In this document: positions 52,631 to 60,126 of the stretch, one piece after another | Layout of the letters: each line of letters opens with the position of its first letter | Position numbering within the stretch: the first letter of the stretch is position 1 | Translations under genes and position numbers: made by a program | Notes under the pieces: generated by a model | Databases searched by the model: none | What the model was told of the DNA's origin: nothing | What the model saw: only the letters and a program-made list of their open reading frames with translations | Source of the DNA: Cohnella sp. SGD-V74 | GTDB lineage: Bacteria > Bacillota > Bacilli > Paenibacillales > Paenibacillaceae | Direction: 5' to 3' | DNA length: 64,000 bases | Assembly (NCBI RefSeq): GCF_003001675.1 | Contig: NZ_PVYW01000003.1 | Location: forward strand, 62,001-126,000

Positions 52631-52942
52631 TTAAGCTTCCGTGACCGTTGTACCGGATCCGAGCGCGCCGTCCCGATAGTAGACGACTCTGCCCGGATCG
52701 TTGCGCAGCTTGACGTTGGCCAGCTTCGCCTCATGCTCCGGCAGCCGGAGCGCCTCCCAGGCGTCCAGCCTCCCCGCTTCGTCCTCCGGAGAGACTCCGG
52801 CACGGGCCAGCGCTTCCGCGATCGCCGGAACGGCCGGCTCGTCGTCCCACGTTACGATTCCGTAATAACTCAGCTTGTATCCGTTCGTCTGCGTGCAGGC
52901 CAGCAGCGTTCCCGTGGCCGCATGGCGTAGCGCGTACGGCAT
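52631..52942 (-). CDS. Small accessory protein of the 2-oxoacid:ferredoxin oxidoreductase operon
   Basis: 103 residues, 20 bases after the large fused gene, so co-transcribed. Short soluble protein: MPYALRHAATGTLLACTQTNGYKLSYYG, a WDDEPA turn, then an Ala/Glu-rich helix, DAWEALRLPEHEAKLANVKLRND and a strand-rich end. I do not recognise a family. The constant link to the oxidoreductase would suggest an assembly or regulatory role, but that is inference from position alone. Confidence 0.6.
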   Translation of the reverse strand: MPYALRHAATGTLLACTQTNGYKLSYYGIVTWDDEPAVPAIAEALARAGVSPEDEAGRLDAWEALRLPEHEAKLANVKLRNDPGRVVYYRDGALGSGTTVTEA

Positions 52943-52961
52943 CGTCTCAGCTCCCGTCCGA

Positions 52962-55271
52962 TCAGAGATACGGATTTTCGTGCTTCGCCTTCAGCGCGTT
53001 CCAGCGCCGCTCGATCTCGGATTCGAACTCCCGCAGCGTCTCCGCGTATTCCGGCTTGTTCAGATGCCGCGTCTTGCCCATCATTTTCAGCCAGTCGCCG
53101 ACGGGAACCCTCTTCCCCTTCTCCTCCGGGTTGTAGGTGATCGTCGTAATGCCGCGCTCGACCTCGTACAGCGGGAAGAAGCAGCTGTTGACCGCATTGT
53201 CGATAATGTCGGCCCCATCCTTGTCCTCGGACAGCCAGTTGAGCGGGCAGGTGATCAAAATTTTGCCGTACACGAGACCGACGTTCTGCGCGTACCACTG
53301 CGCCTTGGCTCCTTTGCGCACGAGATCCTGCGGGCTCGCCTCGCTGCCGGTGAAGACGTAAGGAATGTTCGTGGCGGCCATGATCTGCGCGGTGTCCTTG
53401 TGGTGGAACACTTTGCCGCCCTGGAATTTGCCGACGTTGGACGTCGACGTCCTGTGTCCCATCGGCGTCGAATACGATAGCTGGGCTCCCGTGTTCATGT
53501 AGCCTTCGTTGTCGTATTCGAGGATGATCATTTTGTGGTTGCGGAGCGCGGCGCCGATCGCAGGGCCCATGCCGATGTCCATGCCGCCGTCTCCCGTAAT
53601 CATGACGAACGTAAAGTCGTCCTTCAGCCCGTATTGGTCGAGCTCGCCTCGGCGCTTGCGCTCGTGGAACATCTCGACGACGCCGGACAGCGTGGCCGCG
53701 CCGTTCTGGAACAGGTTGTGAATATACGTCGCCTTATGCGCCGAATACGGGTAACCCGTCGTGACGACCATCGCGCAGCCGGTGTGAAACAGGGCGACGA
53801 TGTCGCCTTCGATTCCTTTGAAGAACAACTCCAATCCCGAGAAAATGCCGCATCCCGGACATGCTCCGTGCCCCGGAGCGATCCGCTTCGGCTTCTTCGT
53901 CAAGGAGCGCAGCGGCGGAATGCGCACGTTGACTTTGCCCGTCGCCTCGTCGGGCGTAACCGTGATGAGGCCGGTCTTCAAATCCTCGTACTTCATCGGC
54001 TCCAGCACGCGCTTCGGCGCTTTCGCCGGATCTCCCGGAGTCGCGCCGTGGTAGTCGAACGGCTTCTCCACGTACCCTTTGTTCATCGCGCTGATCGCGA
54101 CTTCGAACAAGGCCAAGCCGTCCTCGGCGTAGAAATCTTTGCCTCCGAGCCCGTAGATGCGGCTGATGACGAGCGTGGACGAATTGCCGTATTGCTGAAG
54201 CGCGGCGCGCACCTCCATCACCATGTTGCCGCCGTGGCCGCCATACGAGTCGGCGCGGTCGCCGACCGTAACCGCCTTGACGTGCTTGAGCGCCTCCGCG
54301 ATGAGCTTCGCCGGGAACGGCCGGATGATGTTCGGCGAGATCGCCCCCGCCTTGATTCCGCGTCCGCGCAGCTGGTCGACGACGTCCTTGATGATCTCCG
54401 CCGACGAGTTCAGCAGGAAGACGGCGACATCCGCGTCCTCCATCCGGTACAGCTCGAGGATCGGATACTCCCGTCCGGTCAATTCCGCGTACTCTTTCTG
54501 AATGCGGTCGTACACCGCCTCGGCCCGATACATCGCCATGCTCTGCTGATAGCAGTTGTTGATGTAGTCCGGCTCGTTCATATACGGCCCGACCGTAATC
54601 GGGTTGTCGCGGTCGAGCACGTGCTGGAAGCCTTCCGGAGGATGCTCGCCGACGAACTTCTGCACGTCCTCGCGATGGGTGAACGTCATAACCCTGCGCT
54701 TCTGATGGCTGGTGAAATATCCGTCCGAAGCGACGATGACCGGCAGCCGGACCTCCGGATCTTCCGCCAGCTTCAGCGCAATGATATTCATATCGTACAC
54801 GGCTTGCGGATCGCGGCACAGCACGATCGGCCAGCCCGTATTCAGCGCGAAATACAAGTCCGAATGATCCCCGTGAATGTCGAGCGGCCCGGACACCGAG
54901 CGGCACACGAGGTTGAGCACCATCGGGAACCGCGTTCCCGACTGGACGGGCATCTGCTCCAGCATGTAGAGGTAACCGTTGGCGGAGGTCGCGTTGAACA
55001 CCCGTCCGCCCGCCGCCGACGCCCCGTAGCACACCCCTGCCGAGCCGTGCTCGCCGTCCGCGGGAATCAGCACGATGTCGTGCTGCCCGTTAGCCTTCAT
55101 AAGATCGAGAAACTGCGCGACTTCCGTCGAAGGAGAGATCGGAAAATAACCCATGATGTGATAGTTGATCTGGTGTGCGGCGTATGCGGCCATCTCGTTG
55201 CCTGATTCGTAGACGATTCGTTGCTCGACGGTGCCTTGCTTGACCGTTTCTTTGCGAATGTCGATCGACAT
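52962..55271 (-). CDS. 2-oxoacid:ferredoxin oxidoreductase, alpha-beta fusion
   Basis: 769 residues with GGTGGAG upstream. Residues about 1-420 are the alpha subunit pattern: NYHIMGYFPISPSTEVAQFLD (thiamine pyrimidine site), ADGEHGSAGVCYGASAAGGRVFNATSANG and DIHGDHSDLY. Residues about 455-769 are the beta subunit: HGACPGCGIFSG (CxxC, about 467) and HTGCAM for a 4Fe-4S cluster, ITGDGGMDIGMG (about 558) with DNEGYMNTG as the ThDP motif. The enzyme decarboxylates a 2-oxoacid to its acyl-CoA and reduces ferredoxin. Substrate (pyruvate, 2-oxoglutarate or branched) cannot be told. Fusion of alpha and beta is less common than separate genes. Confidence 0.92.
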   Translation of the reverse strand: MSIDIRKETVKQGTVEQRIVYESGNEMAAYAAHQINYHIMGYFPISPSTEVAQFLDLMKANGQHDIVLIPADGEHGSAGVCYGASAAGGRVFNATSANGYLYMLEQMPVQSGTRFPMVLNLVCRSVSGPLDIHGDHSDLYFALNTGWPIVLCRDPQAVYDMNIIALKLAEDPEVRLPVIVASDGYFTSHQKRRVMTFTHREDVQKFVGEHPPEGFQHVLDRDNPITVGPYMNEPDYINNCYQQSMAMYRAEAVYDRIQKEYAELTGREYPILELYRMEDADVAVFLLNSSAEIIKDVVDQLRGRGIKAGAISPNIIRPFPAKLIAEALKHVKAVTVGDRADSYGGHGGNMVMEVRAALQQYGNSSTLVISRIYGLGGKDFYAEDGLALFEVAISAMNKGYVEKPFDYHGATPGDPAKAPKRVLEPMKYEDLKTGLITVTPDEATGKVNVRIPPLRSLTKKPKRIAPGHGACPGCGIFSGLELFFKGIEGDIVALFHTGCAMVVTTGYPYSAHKATYIHNLFQNGAATLSGVVEMFHERKRRGELDQYGLKDDFTFVMITGDGGMDIGMGPAIGAALRNHKMIILEYDNEGYMNTGAQLSYSTPMGHRTSTSNVGKFQGGKVFHHKDTAQIMAATNIPYVFTGSEASPQDLVRKGAKAQWYAQNVGLVYGKILITCPLNWLSEDKDGADIIDNAVNSCFFPLYEVERGITTITYNPEEKGKRVPVGDWLKMMGKTRHLNKPEYAETLREFESEIERRWNALKAKHENPYL

Positions 55272-55342
55272 GTTCAGACTCCACCTTTCCTATCGGGTTC
55301 TCGTTGAAAGATCACAAGGCGCTTTCTCTTTTACTTTTACTT

Positions 55343-56347
55343 TTACATGGCCAAATGGAACTTGTGGGCGACGCGGTGCCCGTCCGCGTATCCGTCCTCC
55401 TCCAGCTCGGAAGAGAGCGCGTCCGTCGGGCAAGCCTGCACGCATTTCAGACAGCCCTTGCAGTATTGGTAATCGATGCCCTGCAGGAACATCTGCGGAC
55501 GTCCCTTCTTGTCCGGAAGCTCATCCCAGACGAAGCAGAAATCGGGGCAGACGTTGTCGCAGGCCGCGCAATGAATGCACTTGTCGTCGGCGAAATGCGG
55601 CATCTTGCCCGCGCGGGAAATGCTCAGATCCTTCAGGATGCTGTTGCCGGGGTTCGTGATCAGTCCGCCGATCGGCTGCGTCTCGTAGCCGAGCACCGGC
55701 GTGTCCATGCGGACGAAGGACGGCATCTCGTCGCCTTCGGCCAGTCCGAACGTCTGGAAGCTCATTTCGTCGTAGCCGCGCTGGAACGTGTTCAGCGCCG
55801 GCTGCACGGCGGCCGGGTACTTCTTCTCGAGCGATTTGCGAATGACGCCTTTCATGAATTCCACGTCGAGGAATTCGCAGAGCCGGAACAGCCCTCCGAG
55901 CATCGCCATGTTAACTCGGTTGTTCTCCTCCATCGCGATGCCCGTGGCGTCCACGACCGCGATGATGCCGGCCTTGAGCTTAAGCTGGCTCTTGAGCTGC
56001 TCCGGCGATTTCTTGGAATTGACCAATACAATACTGTCCTCGTGCATCCCCGAAATGACGTTGATCGTCTTCGACAGGTTCTCGTGGAACACCCCGATCA
56101 CGTGCGGCCGCTCTACCGGAGACGTGTCCCGTATGCGCGTGTCGATGTCGCAGAACCGGATGTGGGCTTTGACGGCCGACCCTTTCTTCTCCGAACCGTA
56201 GGAGCTGAAGCTGACGCCGTTGAGTCCGACGCCCATGACCCCGGCCTCCGCCAGCATTTTGCCGGCCAGGTTGGCGCCCAGCCCGCCGATCGATTCCAGT
56301 CGAATTTCAAAAAAACCGAGCTCGTTAACCTTAGGCAGCGTCACCAT
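55343..56347 (-). CDS. 2-oxoacid:ferredoxin oxidoreductase, gamma-delta (ferredoxin) fusion
   Basis: 334 residues from the ATG at 56347 (MVTLPKVNELG); a TTG four codons earlier abuts the AAAGGGGA site. Residues about 10-190 are the gamma domain: EIRLESIGGLGANLAGKMLAEAG, GLNGVSFSSYGSEKKGS, PHVIGVFHENLSK. The C-terminus is an 8-iron ferredoxin-like delta domain with CIHCAACDNVCPDFC (about 252) and CKGCLKCVQACPTDAL (about 293). It starts the operon, 71 bases before the alpha-beta gene. It brings CoA binding and electron exit to the complex. Confidence 0.93.
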   Translation of the reverse strand: MVTLPKVNELGFFEIRLESIGGLGANLAGKMLAEAGVMGVGLNGVSFSSYGSEKKGSAVKAHIRFCDIDTRIRDTSPVERPHVIGVFHENLSKTINVISGMHEDSIVLVNSKKSPEQLKSQLKLKAGIIAVVDATGIAMEENNRVNMAMLGGLFRLCEFLDVEFMKGVIRKSLEKKYPAAVQPALNTFQRGYDEMSFQTFGLAEGDEMPSFVRMDTPVLGYETQPIGGLITNPGNSILKDLSISRAGKMPHFADDKCIHCAACDNVCPDFCFVWDELPDKKGRPQMFLQGIDYQYCKGCLKCVQACPTDALSSELEEDGYADGHRVAHKFHLAM

Positions 56348-56480
56348 GTTTTTCTGCAATCCCCTTTCGCGTGAAGTGAAGGAACATTCAGAAAATTTAC
56401 AATATACAAACATTAATTATTTCGCCTTAAAAAGATGAATTCCTTCCTCCGATGTGGAAAAGCGCCAAATATAGCCATCC

Positions 56481-57398
56481 TTATGCCGACAGATCTTTTT
56501 GCAGCCGCTGCAGCTCCCTCCAGCCGATAAGGCGAACCTGTTCTTCGGCAAGTATTCTGCGGACGTCCTCGTCGAGCCAGAAGCGCCGTTCCATATCCCT
56601 CTTGTCCGGATGTCCGTGGAACGCTCTCAGCTCCGGCGCGGCCGCGGCCGGGTGCGCGATCCACTCCGTCACCCCGGGCAGCAGGCCTCGCAGCAAGTCG
56701 ATCCCCTCGCGCTTGACCGTTTCATAGGTATCCCCCTCGCTCAGCCGATACTCCGGACCGATCATGTAGTCGGGCAGCACGATTCCGCGGTCGTCCGCCT
56801 GGCGCACCCGCTTTTTGGCCCGCTCCTGCAGCTCCGGCGGGATCGTTCTGCCTCCGACCGGAATCAAGGTGCGGGGCAGTCGGAAAGGCAGACCGTATTT
56901 CGCGCAAATGTCGAACACGATCGGCAGCAGGTCTTTCCCGGTATATAATCCGTACAGACTTCCCATATGATTGTCGGCATGGGTCGGCGCCAAACCCGCG
57001 GAGATGGCCGCTTCCGTCTGCGCAATCAGTTCGCTTCGCACCTCTTCGGGGTCGGCCTGCCGTTCCACCTCCGCGATCGTTTCGGGAAACCAGCTTCCTT
57101 GGGCGGTGAGCGTATTCATCGGCCGGCTCCGGCACACCGGCCCCCACTTGTAGCCAGGCCACTCGCTCGTGAGCGTCCAGTGAACGCCGACGTCCGCGTT
57201 CGGGACGGCCTCCCGAATCCGGGCGATCGCGTCCGCGGACCAGGAGCAGCACATCATGACCGTCGCCGAGCTGACCGCCCCCGCGGCCAACAGCTCGACG
57301 ATCGTCTCGTTGACGCACCCGCACAATCCGAAATCGTCCGCGTTGACGATCAGCAACTTCTCCTCTTTCCCGTACCCTAACCGCTGAGCCGTGTTCAC
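56481..57398 (-). CDS. ChbG/HpnK-family carbohydrate deacetylase (YdjC type)
   Basis: 305 residues from a GTG at 57398 with GGAGG 9 bases upstream. Family motifs: LIVNADDFGLCGCVNETIVE (catalytic Asp pair near residue 21-22), VGVHWTLTSEWPGYKWGP, THADNHMGSLYGL (His/Asp metal site, about 145) and the C-terminal PDKRDMERRFWLDEDVRRILAEEQVRLIGWRELQ. YdjC-fold enzymes remove N-acetyl groups from chitooligosaccharides or related glycans with a divalent metal. Single gene on the same strand as the oxidoreductase operon downstream. Substrate unknown. Confidence 0.9.
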   Translation of the reverse strand: MNTAQRLGYGKEEKLLIVNADDFGLCGCVNETIVELLAAGAVSSATVMMCCSWSADAIARIREAVPNADVGVHWTLTSEWPGYKWGPVCRSRPMNTLTAQGSWFPETIAEVERQADPEEVRSELIAQTEAAISAGLAPTHADNHMGSLYGLYTGKDLLPIVFDICAKYGLPFRLPRTLIPVGGRTIPPELQERAKKRVRQADDRGIVLPDYMIGPEYRLSEGDTYETVKREGIDLLRGLLPGVTEWIAHPAAAAPELRAFHGHPDKRDMERRFWLDEDVRRILAEEQVRLIGWRELQRLQKDLSA

Positions 57399-57476
57399 CT
57401 TCCATCGCCTCCCTCCCCTCCATTATATGTTCGCCCCCTGCGCTCATTGCTTAACAGTTGTCTATCTGTCGCACAA

Positions 57477-57510
57477 CAAAAAAACGGAGCGCTCTAGGCA
57501 CCCCGTTTTC
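57477..57510 (-). terminator. Terminator after the MOSC-domain gene
   Basis: On the minus strand ACGGGGTGC pairs with GCGCTCCGT (two wobbles) around CTAGA and runs into seven T's. It lies about 100 bases after the MOSC gene stop and before the deacetylase start. Confidence 0.65.
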
Positions 57511-57607
57511 AAGCTTATTGGTCACCCACCAGCCCCGTCGCCGCCGATAGTACCGCCACACGTGCTTACCGGTCACCCGCGGGCAACAGTCGACACGCCA
57601 GAGCGCA

Positions 57608-58282
57608 CTACCCGTTCAGCCGGCCCAACCGCTTGGTCAACGTGTTTATCCAGCTTGCGGACAGCGCGTCCACGGCGAGCAATCGACGAATCCCTTCCGC
57701 GTCGTCCCGATCATGGTGCATAACCCGATTGGCCTCGGCCACCGTGACGCCGTCCGGATGGGGCTGCAGCAGCGACAATTCGTCGCCGACCCGCACTTCC
57801 CCCGTCTCCGCCACGCGAAAATAAAATCCGGTCGCCCCGCTGTTCGTCACGAGCAACGGCAGCTCATCCAACCCCCACTTCATGGCGAGCTTCCAGCAAG
57901 GCTGCCTTGGCTGGCTCACCTGCACGACCGCAGAGCCGATGCGGAACAGATCGCCGACTCGCACGTCATGTTCGTTTATTTTTCCCAGCGTGAAATTTTC
58001 TCCGAACGCCCCGTAATCGAGAGAACGCCCCAGCACCTCTTCCCAGTGCGGATAATGCTCGTAACTGTAGACGCAGATCGCCTTATCCGGTCCTCCGTGA
58101 TGCTCCAGATCGGCCTGCTCGTCTCCTTCGAAACCGAGCTTGGTCAGCCTCACCGCTTGCTCGACCGGGCCTTTCGCAATGCCGGATTTCGCTTCTTTAC
58201 CTTTATAGATGGCGGTCTGAACTTTGCCGATGTTGAGCGACAACAACGGGTAAACCGCCGCAGGCGCGGCGCTGCTCATCAT
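57608..58282 (-). CDS. MOSC-domain protein (YiiM-like)
   Basis: 224 residues from the ATG at 58282 (MMSSAAPAAV), with AAAGGAG 7 bases upstream. MOSC features: LSLNIGKVQTAIYKGKEAKSGIAK, LGFEGDEQADLEHHGGPDKAICVYSYEHYPHWEEVLGR, FGENFTLGKINEHDVRVGDLFRIG, and the cysteine-containing QVSQPRQPCWKLAMKW, the likely molybdenum-cofactor sulfur site. The YiiM group has a C-terminal helical extension, present here (DRDDAEGIRRLLAVDALSASW). Relatives reduce hydroxylated compounds such as 6-hydroxylaminopurine. Length and layout are normal. Confidence 0.92.
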   Translation of the reverse strand: MMSSAAPAAVYPLLSLNIGKVQTAIYKGKEAKSGIAKGPVEQAVRLTKLGFEGDEQADLEHHGGPDKAICVYSYEHYPHWEEVLGRSLDYGAFGENFTLGKINEHDVRVGDLFRIGSAVVQVSQPRQPCWKLAMKWGLDELPLLVTNSGATGFYFRVAETGEVRVGDELSLLQPHPDGVTVAEANRVMHHDRDDAEGIRRLLAVDALSASWINTLTKRLGRLNG

Positions 58283-58385
58283 AAATCCGCTCCTTTCTTG
58301 CTTGAAGAACAATTGGTGAATAACCTCCGACCTCATACGCCACGATAACTCATGTACGACCATTCGAACGAAAGGCGGGAAAAAC

Positions 58386-58523
58386 ATGTCCACTGCCAAG
58401 CGTCGCCGGGAAAGCGCATGGAAAAGCCGCAAACAAAACCAGCATCCTCACGGAAAAATCTCTTCGCTCCGCGAGTTGTCTGCCGAAGCGGACGCCGAGA
58501 GCAAACCCGATCCGTCGACGTAA
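58386..58523 (+). CDS. Candidate small basic protein (45 aa)
   Basis: An ATG at 58386 with AAAGGCGGG about 7-9 bases upstream opens 45 codons ending TAA: MSTAKRRRESAWKSRKQNQ, then a hydrophilic stretch with SSLRELSAEADAES. Highly charged and probably disordered, a composition seen in small spore or nucleic-acid binding proteins, but I recognise no family. It lies in an otherwise gene-free 450-base gap, divergent from the MOSC gene. No clear promoter seen. Could be chance. Confidence 0.35.
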   Translation: MSTAKRRRESAWKSRKQNQHPHGKISSLRELSAEADAESKPDPST

Positions 58524-58730
58524 ACGAGCCGCTCTCGCAACGGATTCCGCGACTCTTATAATACCGATCCGTCGAAGCCGATAGTGACCGCAATCGTCTA
58601 TGCAATCGGGCTGTCCGCCACAATGCCGATCCGTCGTTCACATACCGGAAGGCAACACCTGCAGTGCCGATCCGCCGTCCGCACACCGGGAGCCGTCGCG
58701 GCGCTTATCCGCCGAAGCGGCTTCCGGTTT
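58524..58730. repeat. Degenerate repeats in gene-free stretch before the orphan ATPase
   Basis: Part of the 448-base gap 58283-58730. CCGATCCGTCG (58564), GCCGATCCGTCG (58625) and GCCGATCCGCCG (58666) recur; the last two are 41 bases apart and each is followed by a related ...CACACCGG/CATACCGG tail. Frames here show no ribosome site. Purpose unknown; possibly decayed coding sequence or simple repeat expansion. Confidence 0.4.
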
Positions 58731-59459
58731 CTACGCCAAACGCATCTTCTCCGCCGCCGTCAGCCGCCGGCCTATCGCCGTCGTGACCAACCGTCCGTCC
58801 TGCATGCCCCAGATTTCGTCCGCGAACTTCTCCGCGAGCTCTACCCGGTGCAACGCCGCGACGATCGTCGTTCCTTTATCCTTGCACAGCTTCTTAAGCG
58901 TGGCCATCATTTCCTCCGACGTATGAGGGTCAAGTCCGGAGACGGGCTCGTCCGCCAGCACGAGACGCGCGCCGTGCACGAGCGCCCGAGCGATCGCGAT
59001 CCGCTGCCGTTCGCCTCCGCTCATCCGCTCGACGATCTGTTTCGACCGCTCCATCAGGCCGACATGCTCCAGCATGTCCATCGCGCCCATATAGTCGTCG
59101 CTGCGCACCATGCCGGTAATTCTCCGCCATATCGGCGTCTGCTCGGAAGCTCCGATCAGCACGTTTTTGAGCGCCGTCTTTTTCTCGTACAAAATCGGCT
59201 TCTGCTCCAAATACGCAATCTGCCGCTTAAAGCGCATCTTAGCCAGAAAATTGGCTTCCATCAAATCTTTGCCGTCAATCTTATATTCTCCCGAAGTCCA
59301 CACTTCCTTCAGCGCAAGCGCTCTCAGCAACGCGGACTTGCCGCTTCCGCTCGAGCCGACGACGGCGATGAACGTTCCGGGCTGCAACCGGGCATCTACG
59401 TCTTTCAGTATCGTTTTTCCATCGGGTATCGTGCGAGTCAATCCAGAAATTACGATCAT
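58731..59459 (-). CDS. Orphan ABC transporter ATPase (PstB/PhnC-like)
   Basis: 242 residues. Walker A GSSGSGKSALLRALAL (about residue 36), Q loop IAYLEQKPIL, signature MSGGERQRIAIARAL (about 145), Walker B RLVLADEPVSGLD, switch region VAALHRVELAEKFADEIWGM (His). The fold is a normal amine/phosphonate-type importer ATPase, but no permease or binding protein lies beside it. The Ala-Leu-His after Walker B instead of Thr-His is a PhnC-like feature. Divergent from the promoter with LexA-like boxes; whether that region also affects this gene is unknown. Confidence 0.88.
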   Translation of the reverse strand: MIVISGLTRTIPDGKTILKDVDARLQPGTFIAVVGSSGSGKSALLRALALKEVWTSGEYKIDGKDLMEANFLAKMRFKRQIAYLEQKPILYEKKTALKNVLIGASEQTPIWRRITGMVRSDDYMGAMDMLEHVGLMERSKQIVERMSGGERQRIAIARALVHGARLVLADEPVSGLDPHTSEEMMATLKKLCKDKGTTIVAALHRVELAEKFADEIWGMQDGRLVTTAIGRRLTAAEKMRLA

Positions 59460-59514
59460 GGCTGTCCTATCCCTTCGATCTTGATGAATCTAGTGTAAAG
59501 TATAATCCCATCCC

Positions 59515-59564
59515 TTGCCATACGAACAAACGTTTGCTATAATAAAAACAGGAACAAACGTTCC
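59515..59564 (+). promoter_or_regulatory. SigA promoter with two LexA-like (SOS) boxes
   Basis: TTGCCA (59515-59520), a 17-base spacer and TATAAT (59538-59543, as extended TGCTATAAT) form a near-consensus promoter. CGAACAAACGTTTG (59523-59536) lies inside the spacer and GGAACAAACGTTCC (59551-59564) covers the expected start of transcription. Each matches the Bacillus LexA box CGAACRNRYGTTYC at 13 of 14 positions. This places the 76-residue gene that follows under probable SOS control. Confidence 0.8.
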
Positions 59565-59591
59565 TACACTGTTTCCAAGGTGGGATAATGG

Positions 59592-59822
59592 ATGGTGAAC
59601 TGCGAACATCTCCGTTACTTGGAGCCTCCGAGAGGCGCCAGACCGTCTAGAGACCTGACATTCAAATTTTACGAAGACGGGAAGCTCGTCATCATCGATA
59701 ACGACACGGGCAACACGATGAGCCCCCGCGAGCTCAGCGGGGGCAGCTACGACTTCTACGTCCGTCAGCGCATTCGCTTGATTAAGCGCAACTTGGCCGA
59801 GAAGATTATCAAGTACGCTTGA
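59592..59822 (+). CDS. Small protein of unknown function under probable SOS control
   Basis: 76 residues; AAGGTGG lies about 7 bases before the ATG. Soluble, no signal peptide, no membrane helix. The sequence has a short N-terminal part with one Cys (MVNCEHLRYLEPPRG), a strand-like FKFYEDGKLVIIDNDTGN, a turn MSPRELSGGS and a basic C-terminal helix (YVRQRIRLIKRNLAEKIIKYA). The basic helix could contact nucleic acid or a protein partner. No family recognised; it is too short and not hydrophobic enough for a YneA-type division inhibitor, which has a membrane helix and LysM domain. The promoter above with two LexA-like boxes suggests a DNA-damage-induced role. Confidence 0.7.
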   Translation: MVNCEHLRYLEPPRGARPSRDLTFKFYEDGKLVIIDNDTGNTMSPRELSGGSYDFYVRQRIRLIKRNLAEKIIKYA

Positions 59823-59847
59823 AGCAAGCGGCGCCGCGCTCCCGCCC

Positions 59848-59872
59848 GTCTTGATCAGGGCAGGTTTTTATT
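59848..59872. terminator. Short hairpin between convergent small genes
   Basis: CCGCCC (near 59842-59847) can pair with GGGCAGG (59858-59864) with one mismatch, followed on the plus strand by TTTTTA. A modest terminator for the 76-residue gene that overlaps the end of the 45-residue minus-strand gene. Confidence 0.45.
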
Positions 59873-59992
59873 GATTCCGTTCAAGCTGGGCGGGAAGCGC
59901 GTCATTTTTCTGACGTCCGGATCTTCCTTATGTTCCTTTACTCCCGAAGGTTTCATAGGCTCGTTCGAGTTTCTGGACATTTTCTTGGCCAC
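59855..59992 (-). CDS. Candidate 45-residue basic protein
   Basis: A GTG at 59992 is preceded by GGGGGTGA, 7 bases upstream, an excellent ribosome site. The 45 codons read VAKKMSRNSNEPMKPSG, then VKEHKEDPDVRKMTRF, ending LNGINKNLP. It is hydrophilic, rich in Lys, Asn and Pro and lacks a hydrophobic core, so it is probably disordered. It resembles in style the small acid-soluble or coat-associated proteins of spore formers, but I cannot match a named family. It is convergent with the SOS-boxed gene and divergent from the HAD gene. Confidence 0.55.
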   Translation of the reverse strand: MAKKMSRNSNEPMKPSGVKEHKEDPDVRKMTRFPPSLNGINKNLP

Positions 59993-60126
59993 GAGTTCTC
60001 ACCCCCTGCCCTTCGATTGTCCGGAAGGGTTACTTTGTAGTTTTCCTCTTTTCAATCATTTACAAACCCGACTCCCCGAGCCATAATGAGAAAAACGGAA
60101 TGAGGATTTAAGGAGATCAGCATCCT

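Noticed and set aside
55305..55345. Three TTTTAC repeats between the two oxidoreductase genes.
   Set aside because: Very short and AT-simple; the genes are adjacent in one operon and no function is indicated.
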